Below are positions 8,620 to 18,069 of a DNA stretch of 64,000 nt, piece by piece. Where the stretch lies: contig NZ_AP023362.1 of assembly GCF_018326285.1 (NCBI RefSeq), forward strand, positions 4,402,001 to 4,466,000, in the 5' to 3' direction. Position 1 is the stretch's first letter, and each line of letters opens with the position of its first letter. The translations under genes were made by a program, and so were the position numbers. The notes below the pieces were generated by a model, which searched no databases, was not told where the DNA came from, and saw only the letters and a list, made by a program, of their open reading frames with translations. The DNA is from Mycolicibacterium sp. TY81. Lineage in GTDB: Bacteria; Actinomycetota; Actinomycetes; Mycobacteriales; Mycobacteriaceae.

Positions 8620-11600
8620 GCGCGCCATCACCAAAGTCCTCGTCGCCAACCGGGGTGAGATCGCGATCCGGGCCTTCCGGGCGGCCTATGAGCTGGGTAT
8701 CGCGACGGTGGCGGTATACGCCCACGAGGACCGGAACTCCCCACACCGATTGAAGGCCGACGAGTCCTACCAGATCGGCGAGCCTGGCCATCCCGTTCGG
8801 GCTTATCTGTCGGTGCCCGACATCATCCGGGTGGCCCAGCTGTCCGGCGCCGACGCGGTGTACCCGGGATACGGATTCCTCTCGGAGAACCCCCAACTCG
8901 CGGCAGCGTGCGCCGCGGCCGGCATCACGTTCGTCGGCCCGAGTGCCGGCGTCCTGGAGTTGACCGGTAACAAGGCCAGCGCCATCGCCGCGGCCCGAAC
9001 CGCCGGCCTACCGGCGCTCGCATCGTCGGCTCCGTCTGCGTCAGTCAGCGAATTGCTCACGGCCGCAGCCGGTATGGAGTTTCCCCTGTTCGTCAAGGCC
9101 GTCTCGGGTGGTGGCGGACGTGGCATGCGGCGGGTGACCGAGCCGGCCGCGCTGGCCGAGGCCATCGCGGCGGCGTCGCGCGAAGCGGAGTCTGCTTTCG
9201 GTGACCCGAACGTCTACCTCGAGCAGGCGGTCCTCAACCCCCGCCACATCGAGGTGCAGATACTGGCCGACGGAACCGGCGAGGTGATCCATCTCTTCGA
9301 ACGGGACTGCAGTGTGCAACGCCGGCACCAGAAGGTGGTCGAGCTGGCCCCCGCCCCGAACCTCACCGACGAACTGCGGAACCGGATCTGTTCTGATGCG
9401 GTGACATTCGCGCGCCAGATCGGTTACTTCTGCGCCGGAACCGTCGAGTTCCTGCTCGACGAGCGCGGGCACCATGTGTTCATCGAGTGCAATCCGCGCA
9501 TTCAGGTCGAGCACACGGTGACCGAGGAGATCACCGACGTCGACCTGGTCACCGCCCAGTTGCGGATCGCGGCCGGCCGGTCGTTGGCCGAGCTCGGGCT
9601 GAGCCAGGATCGTGTCAGAATCCGTGGCGCCGCCATGCAGTGCCGCATCACCACCGAAGATCCCGCCAACGGTTTCCGTCCCGACACCGGCCGGATCACC
9701 GCCTACCGTTCTCCCGGCGGTGCCGGCGTCCGGTTGGACGGCGGCACCAACGTCGGTGCGGAGATCAGCGCCCACTTCGACTCGATGCTGGTCAAACTCA
9801 CCTGCCGCGGCCACGACTTCGCGACGGCGGTCAGGAGGGCCCGACGCGCCCTCGCGGAGTTCCGCATCCGCGGGGTGTCGACGAACATCCCCTTCCTGCA
9901 AGCGGTTCTCGATGATCCGGACTTCGCCGCAAGCAAGGTGTCGACATCGTTCATCGACGAGCGTGCGCAACTGCTGACGGCCCACACTCCAGGGGACCGC
10001 GGCACGCGCATCCTCAACTACCTCGCGGATGTCACGGTGAACCAACCGCATGGCGGTCGTCCATCGGCTGTGTATCCACGTGACAAGCTGCCGAAGATCG
10101 ATCTCGACGGTCCGGCACCGGCGGGCAGCAAGCAGCTGCTGACCGAGCTCGGCCCAGAGCGCTTTGCGGCCGCCCTGCTGGAGTCGCCGCGGCTGTGGGT
10201 CACCGACACCACGTTCCGCGACGCCCATCAGTCGCTACTCGCAACTCGAGTGCGTACCTCGGGCCTGGTCAAGGTGGCCCCGTACGTGGCGCGCATGACG
10301 CCGCAGCTGCTGTCGGTCGAGTGCTGGGGCGGCGCGACCTACGACGTGGCGCTTCGGTTCCTGAAAGAGGACCCGTGGGAGCGGCTGGCCGCGCTGCGGG
10401 AGGCGATGCCCAACATCTGCCTCCAGATGCTGTTGCGCGGCCGGAACACCGTGGGTTACACACCCTATCCGACATCGGTCACGTCGGCGTTCGTACAGGA
10501 GGCCACCGCCACCGGCATCGACATCTTCCGCATCTTCGACGCGCTGAACAACGTGGAGTCGATGCGGCCGGCGATCGATGCAGTGCGCGAAACCGGTTCC
10601 GCGGTGGCCGAAGTCGCGATGTCCTACACCGGCAACCTCTCCGACCCCGCGGAGACGCTGTACACGCTCGACTACTGGCTGAAGCTGGCCGAGCAGATCG
10701 TCGATGCCGGTGCCCACGTGCTGGCAATCAAGGACATGGCCGGTCTGCTGCGACCACCCGCGGCGGCAAAACTCGTGTCGGCGTTGCGATCCCGTTTCGA
10801 CCTGCCTGTACACGTCCACACCCACGACACCCCAGGTGGACAGCTGGCCACGTACGTCGCGGCCTGGCAGGCCGGTGCCTCTGCAGTCGACGGGGCGGCG
10901 GCACCGCTGGCCGGCACCACCAGCCAGCCTGCGCTGTCGTCGATCGTTGCGGCAGCCGCGCACACCGCGCACGACACCGGTCTGTCGTTGGCAAACGTCT
11001 GTGAGCTGGAACCGTATTGGGAGGCGTTGCGCCGCGTCTACGCGCCGTTCGAGGCGGGCCTGCCCGCACCGACCGGCCGCGTGTACACCCACGAGATCCC
11101 GGGCGGGCAGCTCAGCAATCTGCGTACCCAGGCCGCCGCCCTCGGGCTGGGCGGCCGGTTCGAGGACATCGAAAACGCCTATGCCGGAGCAGATCACGCT
11201 CTCGGCAGGCTGGTGAAGGTGACGCCGTCGAGCAAGGTGGTAGGTGATCTTGCGCTGGCGCTCGTCGGCGCCGGGATGAGCGCCGGGGAGTTCGCCGCCG
11301 ACCCGCACCGCTGCGACATCCCGGATTCGGTGATCGGCTTCCTCCGCGGCGAGCTCGGCGACCCGCCCGGCGGCTGGCCGGAACCCTTGCGCAGCAAGGC
11401 CCTTCGCGGAAGGTCCGACACCAGGCCGACGGCAACCCTCACCGTCGAGGACTACGCCGAACTGGCGGAACCCGGTCTTACCCGCCGAGCGGCCCTGAAT
11501 CGGCTGCTCTTCCCCGGTCCGACCCGCGAATTCCGCACGCATCGAGAACAATTCGGCGACACCTCCCGCCTGAGCGCCAACCAGTTCTTCTACGGGCTGC

Positions 11601-12007
11601 GCCGCGGCGAAGAGCACCGCGTCGAGTTGGAGAAGGGCGTCGAGCTGCTCATCGGTCTCGAGGCCATCTCCGAGCCCGATGACCGCGGCATGCGGACGGT
11701 GCTGTGCCTGTTGAACGGTCAGCTACGCCCGATCCTGGTGCGGGACAGGTCGATCGACAGCGCAGTCCGCGCGGTGGAGAAAGCGGACCGCGGCAACCCG
11801 GACCACGTTGCGGCGCCGTTCGCCGGCGTCGTGACGATCCGGGTGACCGTTGGCGAGCGGGTGAGCGCCGGCCAAACGGTCGCCACCATCGAGGCGATGA
11901 AGATGGAGGCAGCCATCACGTCGCCGAGAGCCGGTACCGTCACGCGGCTCGCGGTGGCGCCCACGGCCAGTGTCGAAGGCAATGACCTGCTGGTGGTGGT
12001 CAGCTGA
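8582..12007 (+). CDS. pyc: Pyruvate carboxylase, biotin-dependent
   Basis: This protein of 1141 residues has the standard single-chain layout: biotin carboxylase (about 15-460, with SGGGGRGMR and FIECNPRIQVEHTVTEEITD), carboxyltransferase (about 535-820, beginning LWVTDTTFRDAHQSLLATR) and a C-terminal biotin carrier domain with EAMKMEAA, biotinyl Lys1107. It carboxylates pyruvate to oxaloacetate. The start is either GTG 8582 or TTG 8612; both overlap prpC, so it belongs to the prp operon. That placement couples disposal of methylcitrate-cycle pyruvate with renewal of the oxaloacetate used by PrpC. M. tuberculosis pca lies elsewhere. Confidence 0.93.
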   Translation: MNTRANHNVPLPERAITKVLVANRGEIAIRAFRAAYELGIATVAVYAHEDRNSPHRLKADESYQIGEPGHPVRAYLSVPDIIRVAQLSGADAVYPGYGFLSENPQLAAACAAAGITFVGPSAGVLELTGNKASAIAAARTAGLPALASSAPSASVSELLTAAAGMEFPLFVKAVSGGGGRGMRRVTEPAALAEAIAAASREAESAFGDPNVYLEQAVLNPRHIEVQILADGTGEVIHLFERDCSVQRRHQKVVELAPAPNLTDELRNRICSDAVTFARQIGYFCAGTVEFLLDERGHHVFIECNPRIQVEHTVTEEITDVDLVTAQLRIAAGRSLAELGLSQDRVRIRGAAMQCRITTEDPANGFRPDTGRITAYRSPGGAGVRLDGGTNVGAEISAHFDSMLVKLTCRGHDFATAVRRARRALAEFRIRGVSTNIPFLQAVLDDPDFAASKVSTSFIDERAQLLTAHTPGDRGTRILNYLADVTVNQPHGGRPSAVYPRDKLPKIDLDGPAPAGSKQLLTELGPERFAAALLESPRLWVTDTTFRDAHQSLLATRVRTSGLVKVAPYVARMTPQLLSVECWGGATYDVALRFLKEDPWERLAALREAMPNICLQMLLRGRNTVGYTPYPTSVTSAFVQEATATGIDIFRIFDALNNVESMRPAIDAVRETGSAVAEVAMSYTGNLSDPAETLYTLDYWLKLAEQIVDAGAHVLAIKDMAGLLRPPAAAKLVSALRSRFDLPVHVHTHDTPGGQLATYVAAWQAGASAVDGAAAPLAGTTSQPALSSIVAAAAHTAHDTGLSLANVCELEPYWEALRRVYAPFEAGLPAPTGRVYTHEIPGGQLSNLRTQAAALGLGGRFEDIENAYAGADHALGRLVKVTPSSKVVGDLALALVGAGMSAGEFAADPHRCDIPDSVIGFLRGELGDPPGGWPEPLRSKALRGRSDTRPTATLTVEDYAELAEPGLTRRAALNRLLFPGPTREFRTHREQFGDTSRLSANQFFYGLRRGEEHRVELEKGVELLIGLEAISEPDDRGMRTVLCLLNGQLRPILVRDRSIDSAVRAVEKADRGNPDHVAAPFAGVVTIRVTVGERVSAGQTVATIEAMKMEAAITSPRAGTVTRLAVAPTASVEGNDLLVVVS

Positions 12008-12019
12008 CCGTCGTAGTGT

Positions 12020-12937
12020 TCACGGCACGACGACGAGCTTGCCGTGCACATGGCCCGTCGTGCTCGCCGAGAGCGCGGCACCGGCTTCGGTCAGCGGGTA
12101 CGTCTCGCTGATCGAGACGGCAAGACGTTCCTGCGCGACAAGCGTCGCGAGTTCGCGAAGGGCGGCGCCCAGTTCGCTTCCGGACCCACCGGCGTGCACC
12201 TCGATGCCGGTGTCGGCCTGGTCGAAGGCGACCAGCGTGAGCACCCGGGCCGGATCGCCGGTGAGCTCGATCGACAACGGAATCTCGCCGCGACCGGAGG
12301 CGTCGAGAACGGCGTCGACTCCGTCGGGTGCGGCGGCCCGCACCCTCTCGAGCAGACCATCGCCGTAGGTGACCGGCGTCGCGCCGAGCGAACGCAGGTA
12401 TTCGTGGTTGGATTCACCCGCCGTGCCAATGACATTGACACCCTGAGCCTTTGCGAGCTGGACGGCAAAAGTACCTACGCCGCCCGCGGCCGCATGGATG
12501 AGCAGGGTGTCGCCCGCCTTGACGCCGAGCTTCCCCAGCACCGTGTACGCAGTGCCGCCCGCGCCTGCCAGCGAGCCCGCCACTTCCCAGCCGACGCCCT
12601 CAGGCTTACGGACGAGCTCGGCAGCTTCCGCCAGCGCAAGATCCGCGAACGAACCTGTCGTCGACCGGCCCAGAACCTCGTCGCCAACCGCCCACTCGGT
12701 CACCTCGGACCCAACGGCGTCGACGACGCCGGCCACGTCGGACCCCACACCGGCGGGCAGCTCGAGCGGCATCAGTTCGCGCATGTATCCGCCGAGGATC
12801 TTCCAGTCGATCGGATTGACGCCCGCGGCACGTACCGCGATTCGCACCTGGGTGGGTCCGGGAGCCGGCGGCTCGACATCGACCACTCGCAAAACCTCAG
12901 GTGTGCCGTATTCGGCGAACTGCACTACTCGCGACAT
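12020..12937 (-). CDS. MDR-family NADP-dependent oxidoreductase (quinone reductase-like)
   Basis: This is a 305-residue medium-chain dehydrogenase/reductase. It has the GroES-like N-terminal domain (GVNPIDWKILGGYM, about residues 40-53) and a Rossmann half with the cofactor loop AAAGGVGTFAVQLAK. No catalytic or structural zinc cysteines are apparent, which places it with zeta-crystallin-like NADPH:quinone reductases rather than alcohol dehydrogenases. It is convergent with pyc (13-nt gap) and separated from metE upstream by a strong terminator, so it should have its own promoter in 12938-13039. The substrate is unknown. Confidence 0.85.
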   Translation of the reverse strand: MSRVVQFAEYGTPEVLRVVDVEPPAPGPTQVRIAVRAAGVNPIDWKILGGYMRELMPLELPAGVGSDVAGVVDAVGSEVTEWAVGDEVLGRSTTGSFADLALAEAAELVRKPEGVGWEVAGSLAGAGGTAYTVLGKLGVKAGDTLLIHAAAGGVGTFAVQLAKAQGVNVIGTAGESNHEYLRSLGATPVTYGDGLLERVRAAAPDGVDAVLDASGRGEIPLSIELTGDPARVLTLVAFDQADTGIEVHAGGSGSELGAALRELATLVAQERLAVSISETYPLTEAGAALSASTTGHVHGKLVVVP

Positions 12938-13039
12938 CGATTCGTCTCCAATCGGTTTCCGGGCGCTGGCCCAGCAAGGTCAAGGCTCGGGCAGCCGGTT
13001 TTATTTCAGGTGACGCACTGCCGCGTGACCCCGAAAAGA

Positions 13040-13078
13040 ACTGCGCTCCGGAACCTGGCTCAGGTTCCGGAGCGCAGT
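13040..13078 (-). terminator. Intrinsic terminator of metE
   Basis: A perfect 18-bp inverted repeat (13040-13057 and 13061-13078) with a 3-nt loop starts 10 nt after the metE stop. On the minus strand it is followed by TTCTTTT. The stem-plus-U-tract on that strand, and its position, assign it to metE rather than to the downstream oxidoreductase. Confidence 0.9.
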
Positions 13079-13088
13079 CATCGGCGAG

Positions 13089-15362
13089 CTATCCGGCGCG
13101 AACCAACAGTGCCGCCTGCACCATGCGCCGCAGCGACTCGGTCACCTCGTCGGTCTTGCGGGTCTTCAGCCCGCAGTCCGGGTTCACCCAGAGCCGTTCT
13201 GCCGGAACGGCATCCAGCGCACGGCGCAGCGATGTCGCCATCTCGCCGGTGGTGGGAACCCGGGGCGAGTGAATGTCGTACACACCGGGGCCGACGCTGT
13301 TCGAGAACCCGATGCCGTTGAGGTCGTCGAGGACCTCCATGTGTGAGCGTGCCGCCTCGATCGACGTCACGTCGGCATCGAGATCGGCAATGGCGCCGAT
13401 CACCTCACCGAACTCCGAATAGCACAGGTGCGTGTGAATCTGCGTGGCGTCGCTGACGCCCGACGTCGAGAGCCGGAACGCGTCGACCGCCCACTGCAGG
13501 TAGGCCGCCTTGTCGGCATTGCGCAGCGGCAGCAGCTCTCGCAACGCCGGCTCGTCGACCTGGATGATCGCGATGCCGGCGGACTGCAGATCGACGGTCT
13601 CGTCCCGGATGGCCAGCGCCACCTGGTTGGCCGAGTCCGCCAGCGGCTGATCGTCGCGAACGAACGACCAGGCCAGGATCGTCACCGGGCCGGTGAGCAT
13701 GCCCTTGACGGGCTTGTCGGTCAACGTCTGCGCGTAGGTCGCCCACTCGACCGTCATCGGCTGCCGCCTGGTGACGTCGCCGAAGAGGACCGGCGGGCGC
13801 ACGCAGCGGCTGCCGTACGACTGCACCCAGCCGTTCTTGGTGGTCAAGAAGCCGTCGAGATGCTCGGCGAAGTACTGCACCATGTCGTTGCGCTCGGGCT
13901 CGCCGTGCACCAGCACATCGAGGCCGAGTTCCTCCTGCAACCGGATCACCGTCTCGACTTCGGATTTCATCCGGCCGATGTAATCGGCCTCGTCGATCTC
14001 GCCGGCGACGAACGCCGCCCGGGCCTTGCGGATCTCGACGGTCTGCGGGAACGAACCGATCGTCGTGGTCGGCAGTGCCGGCAGATGCAGGCGGGCGTCT
14101 TGTGCCTTACGCCGTTCGGCGGCCGGCCCGCGGCTGATGCCACCGGACAGGACCGTGCCGAGCCGGGCTCGGACGGCGGCGTTGTGCAGTCGCGGGTCGT
14201 GCCTGCGTGACGCGACCGCCCGGTTCGATGCCTCGAGCTGCGCGGCCACCGAGCCCCGGCCAGTGCGCAGCGCCGTCGCCAGCGTCGCGACCTCGTCGAC
14301 TTTCTCGGCACCGAACGCCAGCCAGCCGCGGAGCGCGTCGTCGAGACCGTCCTCGCGCTCGAGCGAGTACGGGACGTGCAGCGTCGAGCACGACGTGGAC
14401 ACAGCCACCGAACGTGCCGACTCCTGCACTGACTCCAGCCGGACCAGTGCGGCCTCCAGGTCTGTGCGCCAGACGTTGCGGCCGTCGACGACGCCGGCCA
14501 CCAACAGCTTGTCCGCGAGACCGGGAATTCCGGCCGTCGGCTGGTCACCGCCGGCGACGAAATCGACTGCGACGCCGTCGATCTGCGTGCGCGCCAGCGC
14601 CGGCAGCACACTCCCCAGCTCGCCGAAGTAGGTCGCGACCAGGATCGCCGGACGTTCGGCGGCTGCCGCGAGCGTGGCGTAGGCATACTCGGCCAATTCG
14701 GCGGCGTTGGCAGTGCCGTCCAGGATGTCGGTGACCAAGACGGGTTCGTCGATCTGCACCCACTCGGCACCGGCTGCGGCGAGTCGGCCCAGCAGTTCGG
14801 CATACAGCGGCAGCAGCTCGCCGAGGCGCCCGATGGGCACCTCGGCGCCGTCGACGGCCTTGCTCAGCGCCAGGAACGTGATCGGCCCGACGATCACCGG
14901 CCGGGCCGGAATACCCTGCGCCTGAGCCTCTTTGAGCTCTGCCAGCACCTTGTCCGGATGCAGTGTGAACGTGGTGTCGGGGCCGATCTCCGGGACCAGG
15001 TAGTGGTAATTGGTGTCGAACCACTTCGTCATCTCGAGCGGTGCGATGTCCGCCGTCCCGCGAGCCGCCGCGAAATAGCGATCGAGATCATCGGCAATGC
15101 CGCCCGCGCGACTCGGCAGGGCGCCGAGCAGTACCGCGGTGTCGAGCATCTGGTCGTAGTAGGAAAACGTATTGACCGGAATGGAATCCAGTCCGGCGGC
15201 CGACAACGCGGCGATGGTCTCGCGGCGCAGGCCCGCGGCGATTTCCTCGAGCGCGGCCCGGTCGATCCGGCCCGCCCAATAGCGTTCGACGGCCCGCTTG
15301 AGTTCACGGTTCGGACCGATGCGGGGCGCGCCGAGAATGGTTGCGGTGAATGGTGTTGACAA
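13089..15362 (-). CDS. metE: Cobalamin-independent methionine synthase
   Basis: This 757-residue protein transfers the methyl group of methyltetrahydropteroyl-triglutamate to homocysteine, using zinc. Both halves of the double barrel are present. Zinc-binding residues are seen in [10 protein letters not shown] and [15 protein letters not shown], and [12 protein letters not shown] opens the catalytic half. The TTG at 15362 was preferred because AAGGACG lies just upstream and the N-terminus [15 protein letters not shown] aligns with known mycobacterial MetE; an in-frame GTG at 15395 would extend it. A cobalamin riboswitch upstream should shut it off when B12 lets MetH act instead. Confidence 0.95.
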   Translation of the reverse strand: MSTPFTATILGAPRIGPNRELKRAVERYWAGRIDRAALEEIAAGLRRETIAALSAAGLDSIPVNTFSYYDQMLDTAVLLGALPSRAGGIADDLDRYFAAARGTADIAPLEMTKWFDTNYHYLVPEIGPDTTFTLHPDKVLAELKEAQAQGIPARPVIVGPITFLALSKAVDGAEVPIGRLGELLPLYAELLGRLAAAGAEWVQIDEPVLVTDILDGTANAAELAEYAYATLAAAAERPAILVATYFGELGSVLPALARTQIDGVAVDFVAGGDQPTAGIPGLADKLLVAGVVDGRNVWRTDLEAALVRLESVQESARSVAVSTSCSTLHVPYSLEREDGLDDALRGWLAFGAEKVDEVATLATALRTGRGSVAAQLEASNRAVASRRHDPRLHNAAVRARLGTVLSGGISRGPAAERRKAQDARLHLPALPTTTIGSFPQTVEIRKARAAFVAGEIDEADYIGRMKSEVETVIRLQEELGLDVLVHGEPERNDMVQYFAEHLDGFLTTKNGWVQSYGSRCVRPPVLFGDVTRRQPMTVEWATYAQTLTDKPVKGMLTGPVTILAWSFVRDDQPLADSANQVALAIRDETVDLQSAGIAIIQVDEPALRELLPLRNADKAAYLQWAVDAFRLSTSGVSDATQIHTHLCYSEFGEVIGAIADLDADVTSIEAARSHMEVLDDLNGIGFSNSVGPGVYDIHSPRVPTTGEMATSLRRALDAVPAERLWVNPDCGLKTRKTDEVTESLRRMVQAALLVRAG

Positions 15363-15484
15363 CTGACGTCCTTCAAATGCGACGGAAGTGCGCACCGCCC
15401 AAGGACATTCATCGAGGACAGCACAAACCGCCCTCGGCGATCAGCCCATTCCACGAGGCGATGCACCGCCGGACGCGGCGCATC

Positions 15485-15685
15485 CGGCACAGCTGGCAGG
15501 TCTTCGGACTCGCAGGCACGCACCCTTCGGGTGCACCTAGTGGCCGTCGCTTCCCAGTCCGATGCGGACCAGTGCGGATGACGGCGGTCGTTCCTGCATA
15601 CCGCTGCGGGACAGTCCCGGATTCTCACCGGGTTCCCTCTCATGGCGGTTCCCCGCCATTCGACGCCGCAGACACCGAAGCGTCA
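15485..15685 (-). ncRNA. Cobalamin riboswitch upstream of metE
   Basis: Read on the minus strand, the element holds the hallmarks of the cobalamin class: GGTGTC near the 5' end, GGGAACCCGGTGAGAATCC, GGGACTGTCCCGCAGCGGTA (15599-15618), the B12-box region GCGACGGCCACTAGG, and GAGTCCGAAGACCTGCC at the 3' end. About 120 nt of leader (15363-15484) separates it from metE and should hold the expression platform; I could not draw a unique switching hairpin there. Together they account for the 349-bp stretch 15363-15711, which has no gene. The known M. tuberculosis metE leader also carries this riboswitch. Confidence 0.92.
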
Positions 15686-15711
15686 TTGGCAAACCAGCTG
15701 CGCCGTGGAGA

Positions 15712-16107
15712 TTACCCTGTCGGGCCCTGTGCCGGGCCCGGACCGCCGCCGTAACCCAACTGCTGTGCGGTGTAGCGGGCGGCGTCGGTGACCGGAACCG
15801 CTTGTACCGCAGTGCCGTACGCGCAGATCTCGGTCCACACGTCACCGATCTCGGTGGTGTCGAACCGCATCCCGATGATGGCATTGCCGCCGCGGGCGTG
15901 ACATTCCTGGAGCAGCCGGCCCATGGCTTCGTTGCGGCTCTCGGCGAGGTTCTTGGTCATGCCCTGCAGCTCGCCGCCGAACATCGCCTTGAACCCGGCG
16001 CCCATCTGCGCGAAGGCGTTCCGGGACCGGACGGTGAGGCCGAACACCTCACCGCAGACCCGCTGAATCTCCCACCCGGGCAGGTCATTCGTCGTGACAA
16101 CCAGCAT
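15712..16107 (-). CDS. YbjQ/UPF0145 family protein
   Basis: This 131-residue protein begins MLVVTTNDLPGWEI and contains the family blocks EVFGLTVRSRN and GGNAIIGMRFDTTEI, which identify the YbjQ (DUF74, heavy-metal-binding-like) family. These proteins form pentameric beta/alpha rings of unknown function. The ATG at 16107 has AAAGGCGG at a suitable distance, so the longer in-frame lead to 16161 is not used. It sits between the metE and cbtAB riboswitch units with no clear link to either. The C-terminus ends in a Gly/Pro-rich tail. Confidence 0.85.
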   Translation of the reverse strand: MLVVTTNDLPGWEIQRVCGEVFGLTVRSRNAFAQMGAGFKAMFGGELQGMTKNLAESRNEAMGRLLQECHARGGNAIIGMRFDTTEIGDVWTEICAYGTAVQAVPVTDAARYTAQQLGYGGGPGPAQGPTG

Positions 16108-16164
16108 GCTGCCGCCTTTCTGTGTCGGTATGCCTCGAACTGTAGTGCGCGGCAACCGCAATCG

Positions 16165-17073
16165 TCAGAGCGCGGCTGCCACGTCCTGTGCCGGTGCGGC
16201 CTTCCTGGCGCCACCGAGGTAGCGCTCGACGAGCCCGCCGAACACCAGCCCGATGACCGTCCAGATCAACGCCTGGTCGATCAGCGAGTACCACCGGAAC
16301 TTCCACAGCAGGTCGGCGTCGAATCCGGGGTAGATCAACTGCCCGGGGGCGTAGACCTTGCCGTCGACGGTGACCGGCGTATCGAAGGTGTTGGTGATCG
16401 GCTGCGGCGTCTCGGTGGCGGCGCGCGCGAAGCCGAACTCGCCCGCGTGCTCGACATTGGCGGCCAGATCACCCAGCGACGGCAGCGCCGCCAGCAGACC
16501 GCCGTACAGCACGAAGAAGCCGAGCACCGAGATTCCGACGGCACGCGCCCAGCCGACCTTCGCAGACAGCTTGCGCGCGGCGAACACCGCGAGGCCCAGC
16601 AGGGCCAGCGACCCCCACACCATTCCCAGGTACAGGAAACCGCGGGCCTCCATGGTGAATTCATGGCCGACAGCGGGCGGGTTCGACGGGTATTTCACGA
16701 ACGGCAACAGGTACACACCCAGGAAGCCGAAACCGGCGGTGGTCCAGCCCAGCACCTTGGGCCGGACCTGGAACCGGCCGTGCAGTACCAGATACGCGAC
16801 AGCCACCAGCGCACCCATCGCCACAGAGAACGCGATGATGCCGGTGGCCGCACCGATACCCGACTGGATGGACCGGCTGAACAGCTCGGGCCCGTCCGGC
16901 TCGACCGGATGGCCCATGGCCGTGTGGACGGTCGAGAGCACGTTCATGCGGCCGGATTCGTAGTCGATGGCCTTGTCGATGGTGGGTTCAGCAAAAATCC
17001 AGGCAAACAGGAACCCCAGAATGCCGGCGATCAGACCGGCGAGGGCTCCGCGCCCGATGACGCGGATTTCCAT
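16165..17073 (-). CDS. cbtA: CbtA, predicted cobalt transporter subunit
   Basis: This is a 302-residue membrane protein with about six to seven hydrophobic segments; the first is GALAGLIAGILGFLFAWIFAEP, and the protein contains the EPTIDKAIDYE block typical of CbtA. The family is predicted, mainly from its association with B12 riboswitches, to take up cobalt together with the small CbtB. The ATG at 17073 lies 14 nt after the cbtB stop, so the two are co-transcribed under the riboswitch at 17352-17436. Transport itself is inferred from the family. Confidence 0.88.
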   Translation of the reverse strand: MEIRVIGRGALAGLIAGILGFLFAWIFAEPTIDKAIDYESGRMNVLSTVHTAMGHPVEPDGPELFSRSIQSGIGAATGIIAFSVAMGALVAVAYLVLHGRFQVRPKVLGWTTAGFGFLGVYLLPFVKYPSNPPAVGHEFTMEARGFLYLGMVWGSLALLGLAVFAARKLSAKVGWARAVGISVLGFFVLYGGLLAALPSLGDLAANVEHAGEFGFARAATETPQPITNTFDTPVTVDGKVYAPGQLIYPGFDADLLWKFRWYSLIDQALIWTVIGLVFGGLVERYLGGARKAAPAQDVAAAL

Positions 17074-17087
17074 GAAAGTCCCTTGCG

Positions 17088-17303
17088 TCAGTGGCAGGGG
17101 AAGCCGAGGAAGTGCCGCGAGTCGTGCACCCACTCGTGGACCACGACGGTCTTGCCGAACATCGACATCATGCCCTCGTCGATGCCGACGAGGTAGTACG
17201 CCAGCATGGCCAGGAAGATCGTCACGCCCAGCAGCACTGCCACTCGAGTGGCCGAAAGCGCCTTGGTCGATACGCCCGGCTTGGAAACCGCAATACTCGT
17301 CAT
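17088..17303 (-). CDS. cbtB: CbtB, small cobalt transporter subunit
   Basis: This 71-residue protein has a single membrane span (VAVLLGVTIFLAMLAYYLVGI) and a C-terminal histidine-rich end (VVHEWVHDSRHFLGFPCH). That His-containing tail after one span is the CbtB signature and is thought to bind metal. The ATG at 17303 follows a clear TAGGAGG. It is the first gene after the cobalamin riboswitch, with cbtA next. Confidence 0.9.
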   Translation of the reverse strand: MTSIAVSKPGVSTKALSATRVAVLLGVTIFLAMLAYYLVGIDEGMMSMFGKTVVVHEWVHDSRHFLGFPCH

Positions 17304-17351
17304 GGTCAAACCTCCTACGGGGTCACGCGCCCCTACATTGTTCGGTTCTGC

Positions 17352-17436
17352 ACGACGGCGAAAGATCTGACTCGCCGCAGAGGGCTCACAGTGGCGCAAC
17401 CGTGCCGGATTCTCACCGGCTTCCATGCACCGTCGT
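17352..17436 (-). ncRNA. Cobalamin riboswitch upstream of cbtBA
   Basis: On the minus strand the element reads GGAAGCCGGTGAGAATCCGG, then the B12 box GCGCCACTGTGA (17386-17397), then GAGTCAG. It is closed by an ACGACGG/CCGTCGT stem (17352-17358 with 17430-17436). About 48 nt separate it from the cbtB ATG and include the ribosome binding site, so either translational or transcriptional control is possible. The rest of 17304-17565 shows no gene. Confidence 0.92.
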
Positions 17437-17565
17437 AACGGGATCAAGATACACCGAACCGTTTCCCGTCCGCGCAGATCCGTAGGGACTTCCCTTATAT
17501 CCGTGGCACCGCCGGGCGCTTAGCGTCGATCTCGACCCCCTGCACAGCGACGGAAAGGCACTGCG

Positions 17566-18021
17566 ATGTTGTTCGCCACCACGGCCAGATTGGTCTGCAC
17601 AGTCGCCACCGCCGCCACGCTCGCGGTGGCCGGATGTGGCACCGCCGGCCACAGTTCGAACTCGAGCGCGGGCACGGCCGGAGCGACCGCCGCGGCCGGC
17701 AACAGCGGCGCCGGCGACTTCTGCACACTCGACGCGAAGCTGGTCGCCCGCAAGCTGCGCGACATGAACTCGGCATTCGGCAGCGGTGCGGCAAACCAGA
17801 GCCAGATCGTCGACGACCTGCTCAAGGACGCGCCCGTTACGCAGGGCGAACTCATCGCCGCGGCGCCCGCCGAACCGCATCGCTACCTCGAAGACCTCGC
17901 CGATCCCAACAAGATGGACGCGATGCTCGACAACATGAAGGCGCTCAACGACTGGGCGCTCAAGAACTGCGATGCGAAGTACCGCCCGCTGTTCGAAGAG
18001 CACGGGAAACTCGTCGGCTGA
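17566..18021 (+). CDS. Small secreted lipoprotein, unknown function
   Basis: This 151-residue protein has a signal peptide ending in the lipobox VAGC at Cys24, then an Ala/Gly/Ser-rich linker (residues 25-50) and a globular part with two cysteines (GDFCTLDAKL and LKNCDAKYRP) that could pair. I do not recognise the family; the layout is like many mycobacterial Lpp/Lpq proteins. The ATG at 17566 follows GGAAAGG. It is a single gene ending at a bidirectional terminator facing clpC1. Confidence 0.75.
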   Translation: MLFATTARLVCTVATAATLAVAGCGTAGHSSNSSAGTAGATAAAGNSGAGDFCTLDAKLVARKLRDMNSAFGSGAANQSQIVDDLLKDAPVTQGELIAAAPAEPHRYLEDLADPNKMDAMLDNMKALNDWALKNCDAKYRPLFEEHGKLVG

Positions 18022-18029
18022 CCAAACGG

Positions 18030-18057
18030 AAAAGCCCCCGACGAATCGGGGGCTTTT
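18030..18057. terminator. Bidirectional terminator between the lipoprotein gene and clpC1
   Basis: AAAAGCCCCCGA (18030-18041) and TCGGGGGCTTTT (18046-18057) form a perfect 12-bp stem with a CGAA tetraloop. The A-run on one side and T-run on the other give a U-tract in both directions. It lies 8 nt after the lipoprotein stop and 12 nt after the clpC1 stop, so it should end both convergent transcripts. Confidence 0.93.
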
Positions 18058-18069
18058 CACGTTGGCTGA

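Noticed and set aside
8582..12007. Acyl-CoA carboxylase alpha chain instead of pyruvate carboxylase
   Set aside because: A pyruvate-carboxylase-type carboxyltransferase domain (TDTTFRDAHQSLLATR) lies between the biotin carboxylase and biotin carrier domains, which acyl-CoA carboxylase alpha chains lack.
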